The position numbers and the translations under genes were made by a program. Source: CALBZH01 sp964538515 (GTDB taxonomy: Bacteria; Desulfobacterota; Syntrophobacteria; Syntrophobacterales; Syntrophobacteraceae). Taken from it: a stretch of 41,016 nt of DNA. Each line of letters begins with the position of its first letter. Position 1 is the stretch's first letter. Below the pieces are notes generated by a model. It was not told where the DNA came from. It saw only the letters and a list, made by a program, of their open reading frames with translations, and made no database searches. The DNA lies in contig CAZIEW010000049.1 of assembly GCA_964538515.1 (NCBI GenBank), forward strand, positions 1-41,016, written 5' to 3'. Positions 16,327-24,364 of this stretch are shown piece by piece.

Positions 16327-17643
16327 ATGATTCGAGCACAGCACAAAACCGGCCTGGTCTTCTTCCCGGCATTCGATTGGGCGATCAGTCCCACCCATCC
16401 CGAGCGGGAAGAGCGGCTCTTGTACACCCAGGATCAGGTTCTGGAAGAGGGTCTGCTGGATATCGAGGGTATCGTTGAGCTCAAGCCGGACCTTGCGACG
16501 ATCCAGGATCTGCGGCGCGTGCATTTCTGTGCTCCCGACGAATGGAGCGTCGTCACGGAGTCCCACCTTATCAGTGCGGGTGGCGCGAAGACCATCGCCA
16601 TTCAACTGATGGAGAAGAACATCGAGCGGGGGTTCGCTCTCGTCCGCCCTCCCGGCCACCACGCCATGCGCGTCGTCCACGGGGCTCGCGGGTTTTGCAA
16701 CATCAACATCGAGGCCATCATGGTGGAATATGTGCGCGAAGCCTACGGCATCGACCGGGTGGCTATCGTCGACACGGACTGCCATCATGGCGACGGAACC
16801 CAGAACATCTACTGGCACGATCCCGACACCCTGTTCATTTCGCTCCACCAGGACGGACGAACGCTCTATCCCGGCTCGGGGTTCCAGCACGAAATGGGCG
16901 GCCCCACGGCCCTCGGCGCCACCGTGAACATTCCGCTTCCGCCCAGAACTTCGGAGGAAGGGTTTCTTCATGCTCTCGACGCCGTTGTTCTGCCGCTCCT
17001 CGACGAATTCAAGCCGGAGCTTGTCATCAATTCCGCCGGACAGGACAACCATTACACGGACCCCATCACCAACATGTGCTTCTCGGCCCAAGGGTACGCG
17101 GAGCTCACGCGCCGATTGAAGCCCGACATTGCGGTTCTGGAAGGCGGCTATTCCATCGAAGGGGCGCTGCCGTACGTGAACGTCGGCATCATCATGGCCA
17201 TGGCGGGCCTGGACACCCGCCAGGTGCGGGAGCCCGATTACCAGCCCGAAAGGATCCGCCAGTCCGAAGACACGACTCGGTATATTGAGCGGACGGCCAG
17301 GGAGATCCTGGAATGGCGCAAGCAGCTGCCGGATCTGCGCGAGAAGGCTTACGGGAAAGGGGAGCTGCACGAGCGTGAGCTCAAGATCTTCTATGACACG
17401 GACAACATTATGGAGCTCCAAACCGAGCGCATTCGCCTCTGCAGGGAATGCAGCGGTGTACTGCGGATTGATTCCAGGACCGATAAGCGCTACCATATCC
17501 TGGCAATTCACATTCCAAGGAAGGCGTGCAAGACATGTCAGGAGATGGGCTACCGCTGGTTTGATACGGCCAACCCTCAAGAATTCCACAAGATTTTTCT
17601 CCAGGATCGCACCCACGACCAGTACCTGATTCGAAAGGTTTGA
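16327..17643 (+). CDS. HDAC-fold amidohydrolase with C-terminal CxxC tail
   Basis: This 438-residue protein belongs to the arginase/deacetylase (histone deacetylase) superfamily. RPPGHH (107-112) and VDTDCHHGDG (148-157) give the His pair and the zinc ligands D151 and H153; D240 and Y275 (EGGYS) complete the site. It probably removes an acyl group from an amine (acetylpolyamine, acetyl-lysine or a related amide). The catalytic fold ends near residue 300. An unusual extra tail follows with CREC (372-375) and CKTC (401-404), likely a small zinc ribbon. The ATG has AGGGGAAG upstream. Its stop overlaps the rlmN start region, so translation may be coupled. Confidence 0.88.
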   Translation: MIRAQHKTGLVFFPAFDWAISPTHPEREERLLYTQDQVLEEGLLDIEGIVELKPDLATIQDLRRVHFCAPDEWSVVTESHLISAGGAKTIAIQLMEKNIERGFALVRPPGHHAMRVVHGARGFCNINIEAIMVEYVREAYGIDRVAIVDTDCHHGDGTQNIYWHDPDTLFISLHQDGRTLYPGSGFQHEMGGPTALGATVNIPLPPRTSEEGFLHALDAVVLPLLDEFKPELVINSAGQDNHYTDPITNMCFSAQGYAELTRRLKPDIAVLEGGYSIEGALPYVNVGIIMAMAGLDTRQVREPDYQPERIRQSEDTTRYIERTAREILEWRKQLPDLREKAYGKGELHERELKIFYDTDNIMELQTERIRLCRECSGVLRIDSRTDKRYHILAIHIPRKACKTCQEMGYRWFDTANPQEFHKIFLQDRTHDQYLIRKV

Positions 17644-18707
17644 TTGTATTCACCGTGAAAAGAGTGTTTGTCAAAGATTTTACCCTGCCCCAATTGGAGG
17701 GATGGGTGGAGAGCATCGGGGAGCGACGGTTCCGCGCGCGGCAGCTGTTTCGTAACGTTTACGTCAGGCGCGTCCGGTCCTATGATGAGTGCTCCGACCT
17801 CAGCCGCATGTTCCGCGTTCAGCTGGAGCACGGAACGCACCTGCACGCCATGGAGCTGGTGGAGCGGCTGGAATCAAGCGACGGGACGCGGAAGTATCTC
17901 TTTCAGCTTCACGACGGCCGGCGGATCGAATCCGTTTGGATCCCGGATCCTCCCCGATTCACCCTCTGCATCTCGAGTCAGGTGGGATGCGCTCTGGGAT
18001 GTCGGTTCTGCCTGACGGGATCCCTGGGTCTCAAGCGCAATCTGAGCGCTGCGGAGATCGTGGACCAGGTGTGCCAGGTCCTCGCGGATCCCGACGGACA
18101 CGCGAGGGTCACAAACCTCGTCTTCATGGGCATGGGGGAGCCGCTCGCCAACTATGACGCGGTGCTCCGGGCCATCCAGATCCTGAACGATCCCAACGGA
18201 CTGGCATTTTCACATCGACGCATCACCTTGTCCACGGCCGGCGTGGTGCCAAGGCTGGTCCAGCTGGGACGGGAGAGCCCCGTGAATCTGGCCGTGAGCC
18301 TCCATGCGGCAGACGACGCCCTGCGAAGCGAGCTCATGCCGATCAATCGGACGTATCCCGTTGACAGCCTGATCCAGGCCTGTCGCTCCTATCCGCTTGC
18401 CCCCCGGAAACGGATCACGTTCGAAATGGTGCTGCTCCGCGACGTGAACGACAGTCCGAAGCACGCCAAGCAGCTGGTCAGACTGCTCCAAGGTGTGCGC
18501 GCCAAGGTGAACCTGATCCCATTCAATCCGTACGAGGGCGCCCACTATGGTCGACCTCCGGACGAGCGCGTTCTGGAATTCCAGGAGGTACTCCAAAAGG
18601 CGCAGCTGACCGCCATGATCCGCCAGAGCCGTGGAGCCGATATCAGCGCCGCATGCGGCCAGCTGGCGGGAAGGGCGAACGAGAGGAACGTTGACATTGA
18701 AACCTGA
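17640..18707 (+). CDS. rlmN: RlmN: dual-specificity 23S rRNA/tRNA adenine-C2 methyltransferase
   Basis: This is a radical SAM methylase of about 355 residues, acting on A2503 of 23S rRNA and on A37 of some tRNAs. The cluster motif CxxxCxxC is C117, C121 and C124 (QVGCALGCRFCLTG). C110, in the TLC preceding it, and C339 in ISAACGQL match the catalytic cysteines, and MGMGEPLANYD is the family signature. The start is uncertain: TTG at 17640 overlaps the upstream stop codon and has AAAGG very close, while GTG at 17655 is the alternative. The 3' end overlaps the hisI start by 11 bases, suggesting translational coupling. Confidence 0.95.
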   Translation: MIVFTVKRVFVKDFTLPQLEGWVESIGERRFRARQLFRNVYVRRVRSYDECSDLSRMFRVQLEHGTHLHAMELVERLESSDGTRKYLFQLHDGRRIESVWIPDPPRFTLCISSQVGCALGCRFCLTGSLGLKRNLSAAEIVDQVCQVLADPDGHARVTNLVFMGMGEPLANYDAVLRAIQILNDPNGLAFSHRRITLSTAGVVPRLVQLGRESPVNLAVSLHAADDALRSELMPINRTYPVDSLIQACRSYPLAPRKRITFEMVLLRDVNDSPKHAKQLVRLLQGVRAKVNLIPFNPYEGAHYGRPPDERVLEFQEVLQKAQLTAMIRQSRGADISAACGQLAGRANERNVDIET

Positions 18708-19071
18708 CTTTAGTAAACAAAACGGCTTACTACCTGCGATAGCTCAAAGCGCCGCCGACGGCAAGGTGCTCATGCTCGCGTACATGAATGAGCTGGCCTG
18801 GGACAAGACGATCGAAACCGGCAAGGCCCATTACTGGAGCCGCTCCCGCGGGAAGCTCTGGTGTAAGGGGGAAGAATCCGGCAACGTTCAGCTCGTTCGA
18901 GAAATCTGGATCGACTGCGATCTGGATACCATCTTGCTCCGCGTGGAGCAGGTGGGTGGGGCCGCGTGCCACACGGGTCATGAAAGCTGCTTCTACAGGC
19001 GCTGCCGCAACGGAGAGTTTGAAACCGTCGGCCAACCCATTTTCGATCCCAAGGAGGTTTACAAGAAGTGA
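18697..19071 (+). CDS. hisI: HisI: phosphoribosyl-AMP cyclohydrolase
   Basis: This 124-residue enzyme opens the adenine ring of phosphoribosyl-AMP in the third step of histidine synthesis. The metal-binding signatures are present: WIDCDLDTILLRVEQVGG supplies the Asp and Cys ligands and ACHTGHESCFYRR the other cysteines. MNELAWDKTIETGKAHYWSRSR is the substrate-side region. It is the single-domain form without a fused HisE. The frame is open from 18631, but AGAGGAA at 18682-18688 points to TTG at 18697, inside the end of rlmN. TTG at 18691 is too close to that site. Confidence 0.95.
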   Translation: MKPDFSKQNGLLPAIAQSAADGKVLMLAYMNELAWDKTIETGKAHYWSRSRGKLWCKGEESGNVQLVREIWIDCDLDTILLRVEQVGGAACHTGHESCFYRRCRNGEFETVGQPIFDPKEVYKK

Positions 19072-19940
19072 ATCAGCTTGTGCTGGGCATCCCCAAGGGG
19101 AGCCTTCAGGAATCCACGATCCGCTTGTTCGGACTGTCCGGCTGGAGGATATCCCTCTCCAGCCGCAACTATTTTCCAGAGGTCAATGATCAGGAGATCA
19201 GCTGCTCCATTTGTCGCGCTCAGGAAATGTCACGCTATGTGGCAAACGGCACCTTTGACGCGGGGCTCACGGGCAAAGATTGGATCATGGAAAACGACTC
19301 GGACGTCGTGGTCGTGGCCGACCTCATTTATTCCAAGGTCAGTCAGCGCCCCGCCCGGTGGGTGCTGGCCGTACCCGTCGACTCGCCGGTTCACGACGTG
19401 AAAGACCTCGAGGGCAAGAAGATCTCCACGGAGCTCGTCAATTTCACCAAGCGCTACTTCGCCGCGGAGGGCGTGAACGTCCAGGTGGAGTTCTCCTGGG
19501 GGGCCACCGAAGCGAAGGTCATCTCTGGGCTCTGCGACGCCATCGTGGAAGTCACCGAAACGGGCACCACCATGCGTGCGAACGGGCTGCGCATCGTCAA
19601 AGAGCTGATGCAGTCCAACACGCAGCTGATCATGAATCGCCAATCCTGGGCGGACCCGTGGAAGCGGGAAAAGGTCGAGCAGATGGCGCTCCTGCTGCAA
19701 GGGGCCCTCCGCGCCGAAGACCTTGTCGTCCTCAAGATGAATGTTTCAGAGCCCAGCCTCAACGGTGTCATGGAAATATTGCCCAGCCTGAATGCCCCCA
19801 CCGTCGCTCATCTGTATCAGAGCAACTGGCTTTCGGTTGAGACGGTGGTGAGCAAACGAGTCGTTCGAGATTTGATCCCGCAGCTCATCAAGCGCGGGGC
19901 GGAAGGAATCATCGAGTACTCTTTGAACAAGGTGATCTGA
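19068..19940 (+). CDS. hisG: HisG: ATP phosphoribosyltransferase, long form
   Basis: This 290-residue enzyme makes the committed step of histidine synthesis, joining ATP and PRPP. Visible motifs are LGIPKGSLQ at the N-terminus, DAGLTGKDWI, and the phosphoribosyl-binding VEVTETGTTMRANGL. A C-terminal domain (about 210-290) marks the long, histidine-regulated form that needs no HisZ. The GTG start overlaps the hisI stop (GTGA) and has AAGGAGG at proper distance. The stop overlaps the next start (TGATG), so hisI, hisG and the TPR gene are probably translationally coupled. No other his genes are in the window. Confidence 0.96.
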   Translation: MNQLVLGIPKGSLQESTIRLFGLSGWRISLSSRNYFPEVNDQEISCSICRAQEMSRYVANGTFDAGLTGKDWIMENDSDVVVVADLIYSKVSQRPARWVLAVPVDSPVHDVKDLEGKKISTELVNFTKRYFAAEGVNVQVEFSWGATEAKVISGLCDAIVEVTETGTTMRANGLRIVKELMQSNTQLIMNRQSWADPWKREKVEQMALLLQGALRAEDLVVLKMNVSEPSLNGVMEILPSLNAPTVAHLYQSNWLSVETVVSKRVVRDLIPQLIKRGAEGIIEYSLNKVI

Positions 19941-21190
19941 TGTCGAGCTCAAAGCGCATTCCTCTCTTTTGGATGGCGGTCGTCCTTCTGACGGCGTCCT
20001 GTGCTACGACCGGTCAAAACCCGGAATCCAGGTATGGCGCGGATCAACTGCTATCCATCAGCGAGAAGTATCTGGCCGCCAACGATGTGGCTCAAGCCAT
20101 CAGGTACTTGGGCATGGCCGAGAAGAAGCGTCCCAAGGACCCCCAGGTCCAATATTACCTGGGGCTGGCCTACGAGGTTCGCGGGCTTCCGGAGGAAGCG
20201 CTGAGCCATTATCAGAATGCCATTGCGCTCAAGCCCGACTACGCTGAAGTCTACAATAACCTGGGCACCTTCTATGCCGCCAAGAATGACCTCGCCAAGG
20301 CGGAGGAGAACTATCGCAAGGCTCTGGCAATCCCTACCTATGAGACTCCGTTCTTCGGCTTCTTCAACCTGGGTCGCGTCGCCGAGAAGCGGGGCGACCT
20401 GGAAGGCGCGCTCAAGGAATACGACCAGGCCATCCGGCTGCTCCCCAGCTACGGGGCCGCCTATTATCGAAAAGGGGTGGTTTTGGAGAGCCTCAAGCGA
20501 ACCGACGAGGCCAAGGAGGCGCTCAGCCAGGCCGTGCTCTATTCCCCGGACATCGCCGACGCCCACTTGCGGTTTGGCATCCTTTGCTACGCAGCAGGTG
20601 AAATTGAGAATTCGCTCTACTCATTCAGCAAAGTCATCAAGCTGGCCCCGCACTCCCCGGCTGCGGCCGAGGCCAAACGTTATCTGGAGCGAATGCAGGG
20701 GATCATGATCGCGGATGACTCCATTGGCGCCACGCCCCTCACCGGAGATCGCTTGTCGCAAGTCGAAGTGGTTTCCGACCGGGAAAGCCTGGAAGCGGCT
20801 CAGACATCAAGCAACGGCTCGGCCGCGCGCGCTTCCTCGTTGGCCTCCAAGGAAACCCTGGCGAAAGCCCAGAGGAACCTGAAGGCTGCCGGCGTGGGGG
20901 TGGAGATCAAGGAAACAGCCAAGGGCATGGGAGTGGAGGGATCGGCGAAATACATCGTCCAGGTCGGCTCGTTTCTCGAAAAGGAGAATGCGGAGAAACT
21001 TCGCAGAAAGCTCGCATCCGAGGGCTATGACGCTTTGGTCCGCCCCTTCAATCACCAGTCCCTGGGGAAGATTTTCGTCGTTCAGCTGAAGGCCGTCGAG
21101 GAGGCCGCCAAGGCAAACACTCTGATGGCCGAGGTCGAAAAGGTGGCTCAAATCAAACCGATCGTCATCAAGGTCCCGGTTAATCCGTAG
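19940..21190 (+). CDS. TPR and SPOR domain lipoprotein
   Basis: This 416-residue protein has a lipoprotein signal with lipobox LTASC (C21). Several tetratricopeptide repeats follow at about 30-255 (e.g. PQVQYYLGLAYEVRGLPEEA, AEVYNNLGTFYAAKNDLAKA). A variable Ala/Ser linker leads to a C-terminal SPOR domain at about 334-412 (YIVQVGSFLEKENAEKL, IFVVQLKAVEEA). SPOR domains bind denuded septal peptidoglycan, and TPRs bind proteins, so it may be a scaffold for envelope assembly or division. The ATG overlaps the hisG stop. Confidence 0.9.
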   Translation: MSSSKRIPLFWMAVVLLTASCATTGQNPESRYGADQLLSISEKYLAANDVAQAIRYLGMAEKKRPKDPQVQYYLGLAYEVRGLPEEALSHYQNAIALKPDYAEVYNNLGTFYAAKNDLAKAEENYRKALAIPTYETPFFGFFNLGRVAEKRGDLEGALKEYDQAIRLLPSYGAAYYRKGVVLESLKRTDEAKEALSQAVLYSPDIADAHLRFGILCYAAGEIENSLYSFSKVIKLAPHSPAAAEAKRYLERMQGIMIADDSIGATPLTGDRLSQVEVVSDRESLEAAQTSSNGSAARASSLASKETLAKAQRNLKAAGVGVEIKETAKGMGVEGSAKYIVQVGSFLEKENAEKLRRKLASEGYDALVRPFNHQSLGKIFVVQLKAVEEAAKANTLMAEVEKVAQIKPIVIKVPVNP

Positions 21191-21206
21191 CCTTGCAGAG
21201 ACCCGC

Positions 21207-22358
21207 ATGATTTGCAGACGAGTCCAAGAAATCAAGTCCTTCATTGTCATGGACGTGCTGGAGCGGGCCCAGGAGATGGAGGCGGCGGGCGAGCACATTG
21301 TCCATCTCGAAATCGGCGAGCCTGATTTCGACACGCCCGAGGCCATCAAGGACGCTGCCATCGAGGCCCTCCACCGGGGAGAAACCCGCTACACCCACAG
21401 CCTGGGAGCCCGACCTCTTCGGGAGGCGATCTGCCACCATTACGAAGCCACGTATGGCATCCGAGACCTCGATCCAGACCAGGTCCTGGTCACGTCCGGC
21501 ACCTCGCCGGCCTTTCTGCTGGCTCTCGCCGCAATCCTGGAGTGTGGGGAGGAGGTCATTCTTTCCGATCCCCATTATGCCTGCTATCCCAACTTCATCC
21601 GCTTCCTGGAGGGAGAGCCCCGATTCATTCCCGTCTATGAAGAGGACGGATTCCAATACCGCCCCGAAGCCATCCGCCGTGCCCTCCGCGGGAGCACAAA
21701 AGCCATCCTCGTCAATTCGCCGTCCAATCCGACCGGCAACATTCTTGAGCCCTCCCGGATGCAAGAAATCGCAGACATGGGGCGGTGGGTTCTGAGTGAC
21801 GAGATCTACCACGGGCTGGTTTACGAGGGCAAAGCCCATTCCATGCTGGAATTCACCCGTCAATGCATCGTCTTCAACGGCTTTTCCAAGCTCTACGCCA
21901 TGACAGGCTGGCGACTGGGATATCTCATCGTTCCGCCGGACCTGGTGCGCACCATCCAGCGCCTGCTTCAAAATTTTTTCATCTCCGCCAATTCCCTTGC
22001 CCAGGCCGCCGGATGCGCGGCCCTAGTCCACCCGGACGTTCAGCGGGACGTGGCGCTCATGAAGGCGACCTACAACGAGCGGCGCGTGCACATGATCCGC
22101 CGTTTGCGCGAAATCGGGTTCGGGATCACCGTCGAGCCGACAGGGGCCTTCTACGTTTTCGCCAATGCCGGCCGGTTCACAAAGGATTCCTACGCGTTTG
22201 CCTTTGAGGTCCTCGAAAACGCCAAAGTCGGTCTCACTCCCGGCATCGATTTCGGCCCCCACGGGGAGGGCTACGTGCGATTCAGCTACGCCAACTCCAT
22301 GGAGAATATCGAGGAAGGGCTCCAGCGGCTGGAACGCTATCTCAAGACCCGCAACTAG
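21207..22358 (+). CDS. PLP-dependent aminotransferase, class I/II
   Basis: This 383-residue fold-type I enzyme has the full set of PLP residues: SPSNPTGN (N175), SDEIYHGLVY (D198, Y201), the Schiff-base lysine K228 in FNGFSKLYAMTGWRLGY, and R236. It probably acts as an aspartate or aromatic aminotransferase. Its place between hisG and engB and near purine-salvage genes does not settle the substrate. The start at 21207 keeps the conserved N-terminal RRVQEIKSFIVMDVLERA; the ribosome binding site is weak (GCAGAG). Confidence 0.93.
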   Translation: MICRRVQEIKSFIVMDVLERAQEMEAAGEHIVHLEIGEPDFDTPEAIKDAAIEALHRGETRYTHSLGARPLREAICHHYEATYGIRDLDPDQVLVTSGTSPAFLLALAAILECGEEVILSDPHYACYPNFIRFLEGEPRFIPVYEEDGFQYRPEAIRRALRGSTKAILVNSPSNPTGNILEPSRMQEIADMGRWVLSDEIYHGLVYEGKAHSMLEFTRQCIVFNGFSKLYAMTGWRLGYLIVPPDLVRTIQRLLQNFFISANSLAQAAGCAALVHPDVQRDVALMKATYNERRVHMIRRLREIGFGITVEPTGAFYVFANAGRFTKDSYAFAFEVLENAKVGLTPGIDFGPHGEGYVRFSYANSMENIEEGLQRLERYLKTRN

Positions 22359-22369
22359 GATTGCAGCCC

Positions 22370-22996
22370 ATGAGCCCCCCCATCGCGATCCAATCGGCCG
22401 AGTTCGTGACCTCGGCCGTCCGCCCCAGCCAATACCCGACTCTGGGCCTTCCGGAAATCGCGTTCGCCGGTCGATCCAACGTGGGCAAGTCCTCGCTCAT
22501 CAACTGCCTGGCTCAACGCCGAAAACTGGTACGCACGAGCCGCACGCCCGGCCAGACGCAAATGCTCAACTTCTTCAACGTGAACGGGGAATTCCTGCTG
22601 GTGGATCTTCCCGGGTACGGGTTCGCCCGGGTTCCCGAAAAAGTCCGCGCACAGTGGGGGCCGATGGTCGAAAGCTACCTCAGCAACAGGCCCTCCTTGC
22701 TCGGGGTCGTCCAAATCATGGACCTTCGGCACCCGCCCACCGCCGACGACCTCCAGTTGTGGCAGTGGCTCAGGGATCGGTCCATTCCCGCGCTGGCCGT
22801 CCTCACCAAAGCGGACAAGGTTCCGCAGAGCAAGCGAATCCAGCATGCCAAGCAAGCCTCCGTCATCCTGGGGATCCCCGTGGACGCGCTCATCCTCTTC
22901 TCCGCGGAAACCCGTCTCGGCCGCGAGTCGCTGCTGGCTCGCCTGTATCGCTGGATCAATCCGACATCACCCCCTGTGCCTGCTTCCATCGAGTAG
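22370..22996 (+). CDS. engB: EngB/YsxC ribosome-biogenesis GTPase
   Basis: This 208-residue TRAFAC-class GTPase has a G1 GRSNVGKSS, G3 DLPGYGFA, G4 TKAD and G5 SAE, with the expected switch threonine region RTSRTPGQTQ. It is needed for late assembly of the large ribosomal subunit. ATG at 22370 sits about ten bases from a TAGGA; TTG at 22361 in the same frame is too close to it. It is 11 bases after the aminotransferase stop codon. Confidence 0.95.
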   Translation: MSPPIAIQSAEFVTSAVRPSQYPTLGLPEIAFAGRSNVGKSSLINCLAQRRKLVRTSRTPGQTQMLNFFNVNGEFLLVDLPGYGFARVPEKVRAQWGPMVESYLSNRPSLLGVVQIMDLRHPPTADDLQLWQWLRDRSIPALAVLTKADKVPQSKRIQHAKQASVILGIPVDALILFSAETRLGRESLLARLYRWINPTSPPVPASIE

Positions 22997-23029
22997 GCCG
23001 TCGCCCACAAGGAACCGCACGCAGAGCCC

Positions 23030-24364
23030 ATGTCATCCATGCGTCCCCTCCCACCCGAGAACGTTGACCTGCTCCTCCTGAACGGACTGGTTCTGACCCT
23101 CGATGACGAGGATCGCCGCTTCCAGCCGGGAGGCGTCGCCGTTCGATCGTCCGAGATCGTTGCGGTCGGCCCATCCGATGTCATCAAGGCCGGATACCGT
23201 GCACCCAAAACGCTCGATGTGAGCGGCTGTGTCGTGATGCCCGGCCTCGTGAACAGCCATACGCACGGGGCCATGACGCTTTTTCGCGGACTCGCCGACG
23301 ACTTGCCCTTGATGGAGTGGCTCAACGAGCACATCTTTCCCGCCGAGGCGAAGCTCACGGAAGAATGGGTCTATTGGGGGTCCCTCCTCGCGTGCGCCGA
23401 GATGATCCTGTCCGGTACGACCACGTTCTGCGACATGTACCTGTTCGCGCACAAGGTGGCGGAAGCGGCCAAGGCAGCCGGAATTCGGGCGGTGGTGGGC
23501 GAAGTTCTCTACGACTTCCCGTCCCCCAATTATGGGCCCGTCGAAAACGGTCTCCGATTCACGGAATCCCTGATCGAGGCGTATGCGGGGGACCCGCTCG
23601 TACGGATCGCCGTCGAGCCGCACGCGCTTTACACGTGCTCACCCGACCTGCTGGCGCGATGCCATGAGCTGGCCACTAAGCACCGGGTGCCCCTGATCGT
23701 GCATTTGTCCGAAAACGAGCCCGAGGTGCGGCAGGTCGTCGACCGATACGGGGCGAGGCCCGTCCAGCATCTGGAGCGGCTTGGCATCCTGGGCCCCCAT
23801 CTCGTGGCGGACCATTGTGTGGTCCTCGACGAGCGTGACATGGAGCTCCTGGCCTCTCGGCACGTGCACGTGGTCCACAACCCCGAGAGCAACATGAAAC
23901 TGGCGTCCGGAGTAGCGCCCGTCCCCCGCCTGCTCGATCTCGGGGTCAATGTGGCCCTCGGAACGGACGGCTGTGCGAGCAACAACGACCTGGATCTGTT
24001 CACCGAAATGGACACCTGCGCCAAGCTCCACAAGGTGGCCACCCTCGATCCCACGGTCACACCGGCCAGGTCCGTGCTCGAGATGGCCACGCGAAACGGG
24101 GCCAGGGCGCTGGGCCTGGGAAGCCGGATTGGAGTATTGTCCCCGGGCGGATTCGCGGACGTGATCGTTCTCGATTTCGATCAGGTGCACCTCACCCCCC
24201 TCTACCGACCCGTGAGCCATCTCGTCTACGCGGCTCGGGGAGCCGACGTCCGTCACAACGTCATCCATGGCAGGCTGGTCATGGAAAACCGGCAGATCCT
24301 CACCTTTGACGTGAACGAGGTCATGGAACGTGCTCGCGCCATTGCCCGCACCCTCCGACCCTGA
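23030..24364 (+). CDS. mtaD: MTA/SAH deaminase, first copy
   Basis: This 444-residue amidohydrolase-superfamily deaminase converts 5'-methylthioadenosine or S-adenosylhomocysteine to the inosine derivative. The metal ligands are visible: H77 and H79 in PGLVNSHTHGAM, the His of VEPHALYT, the His of LIVHLSENEPE and the Asp of LGTDGCASNNDLD. VHNPESNMKLASG is the substrate loop. It belongs to the MtaD/SsnA/TrzA-like group; a guanine or chlorinated-ring hydrolase role is less likely. The ATG at 23030 or 23039 may be used. It overlaps the next gene, a paralogue, by 35 bases. Confidence 0.9.
   Translation: MSSMRPLPPENVDLLLLNGLVLTLDDEDRRFQPGGVAVRSSEIVAVGPSDVIKAGYRAPKTLDVSGCVVMPGLVNSHTHGAMTLFRGLADDLPLMEWLNEHIFPAEAKLTEEWVYWGSLLACAEMILSGTTTFCDMYLFAHKVAEAAKAAGIRAVVGEVLYDFPSPNYGPVENGLRFTESLIEAYAGDPLVRIAVEPHALYTCSPDLLARCHELATKHRVPLIVHLSENEPEVRQVVDRYGARPVQHLERLGILGPHLVADHCVVLDERDMELLASRHVHVVHNPESNMKLASGVAPVPRLLDLGVNVALGTDGCASNNDLDLFTEMDTCAKLHKVATLDPTVTPARSVLEMATRNGARALGLGSRIGVLSPGGFADVIVLDFDQVHLTPLYRPVSHLVYAARGADVRHNVIHGRLVMENRQILTFDVNEVMERARAIARTLRP

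Noticed and set aside
14549..16372. 607-codon open frame on the minus strand
   Set aside because: It is antisense to the HyuA-like gene, whose signature motifs are clear. There is no ribosome binding site or known motif on the minus strand.
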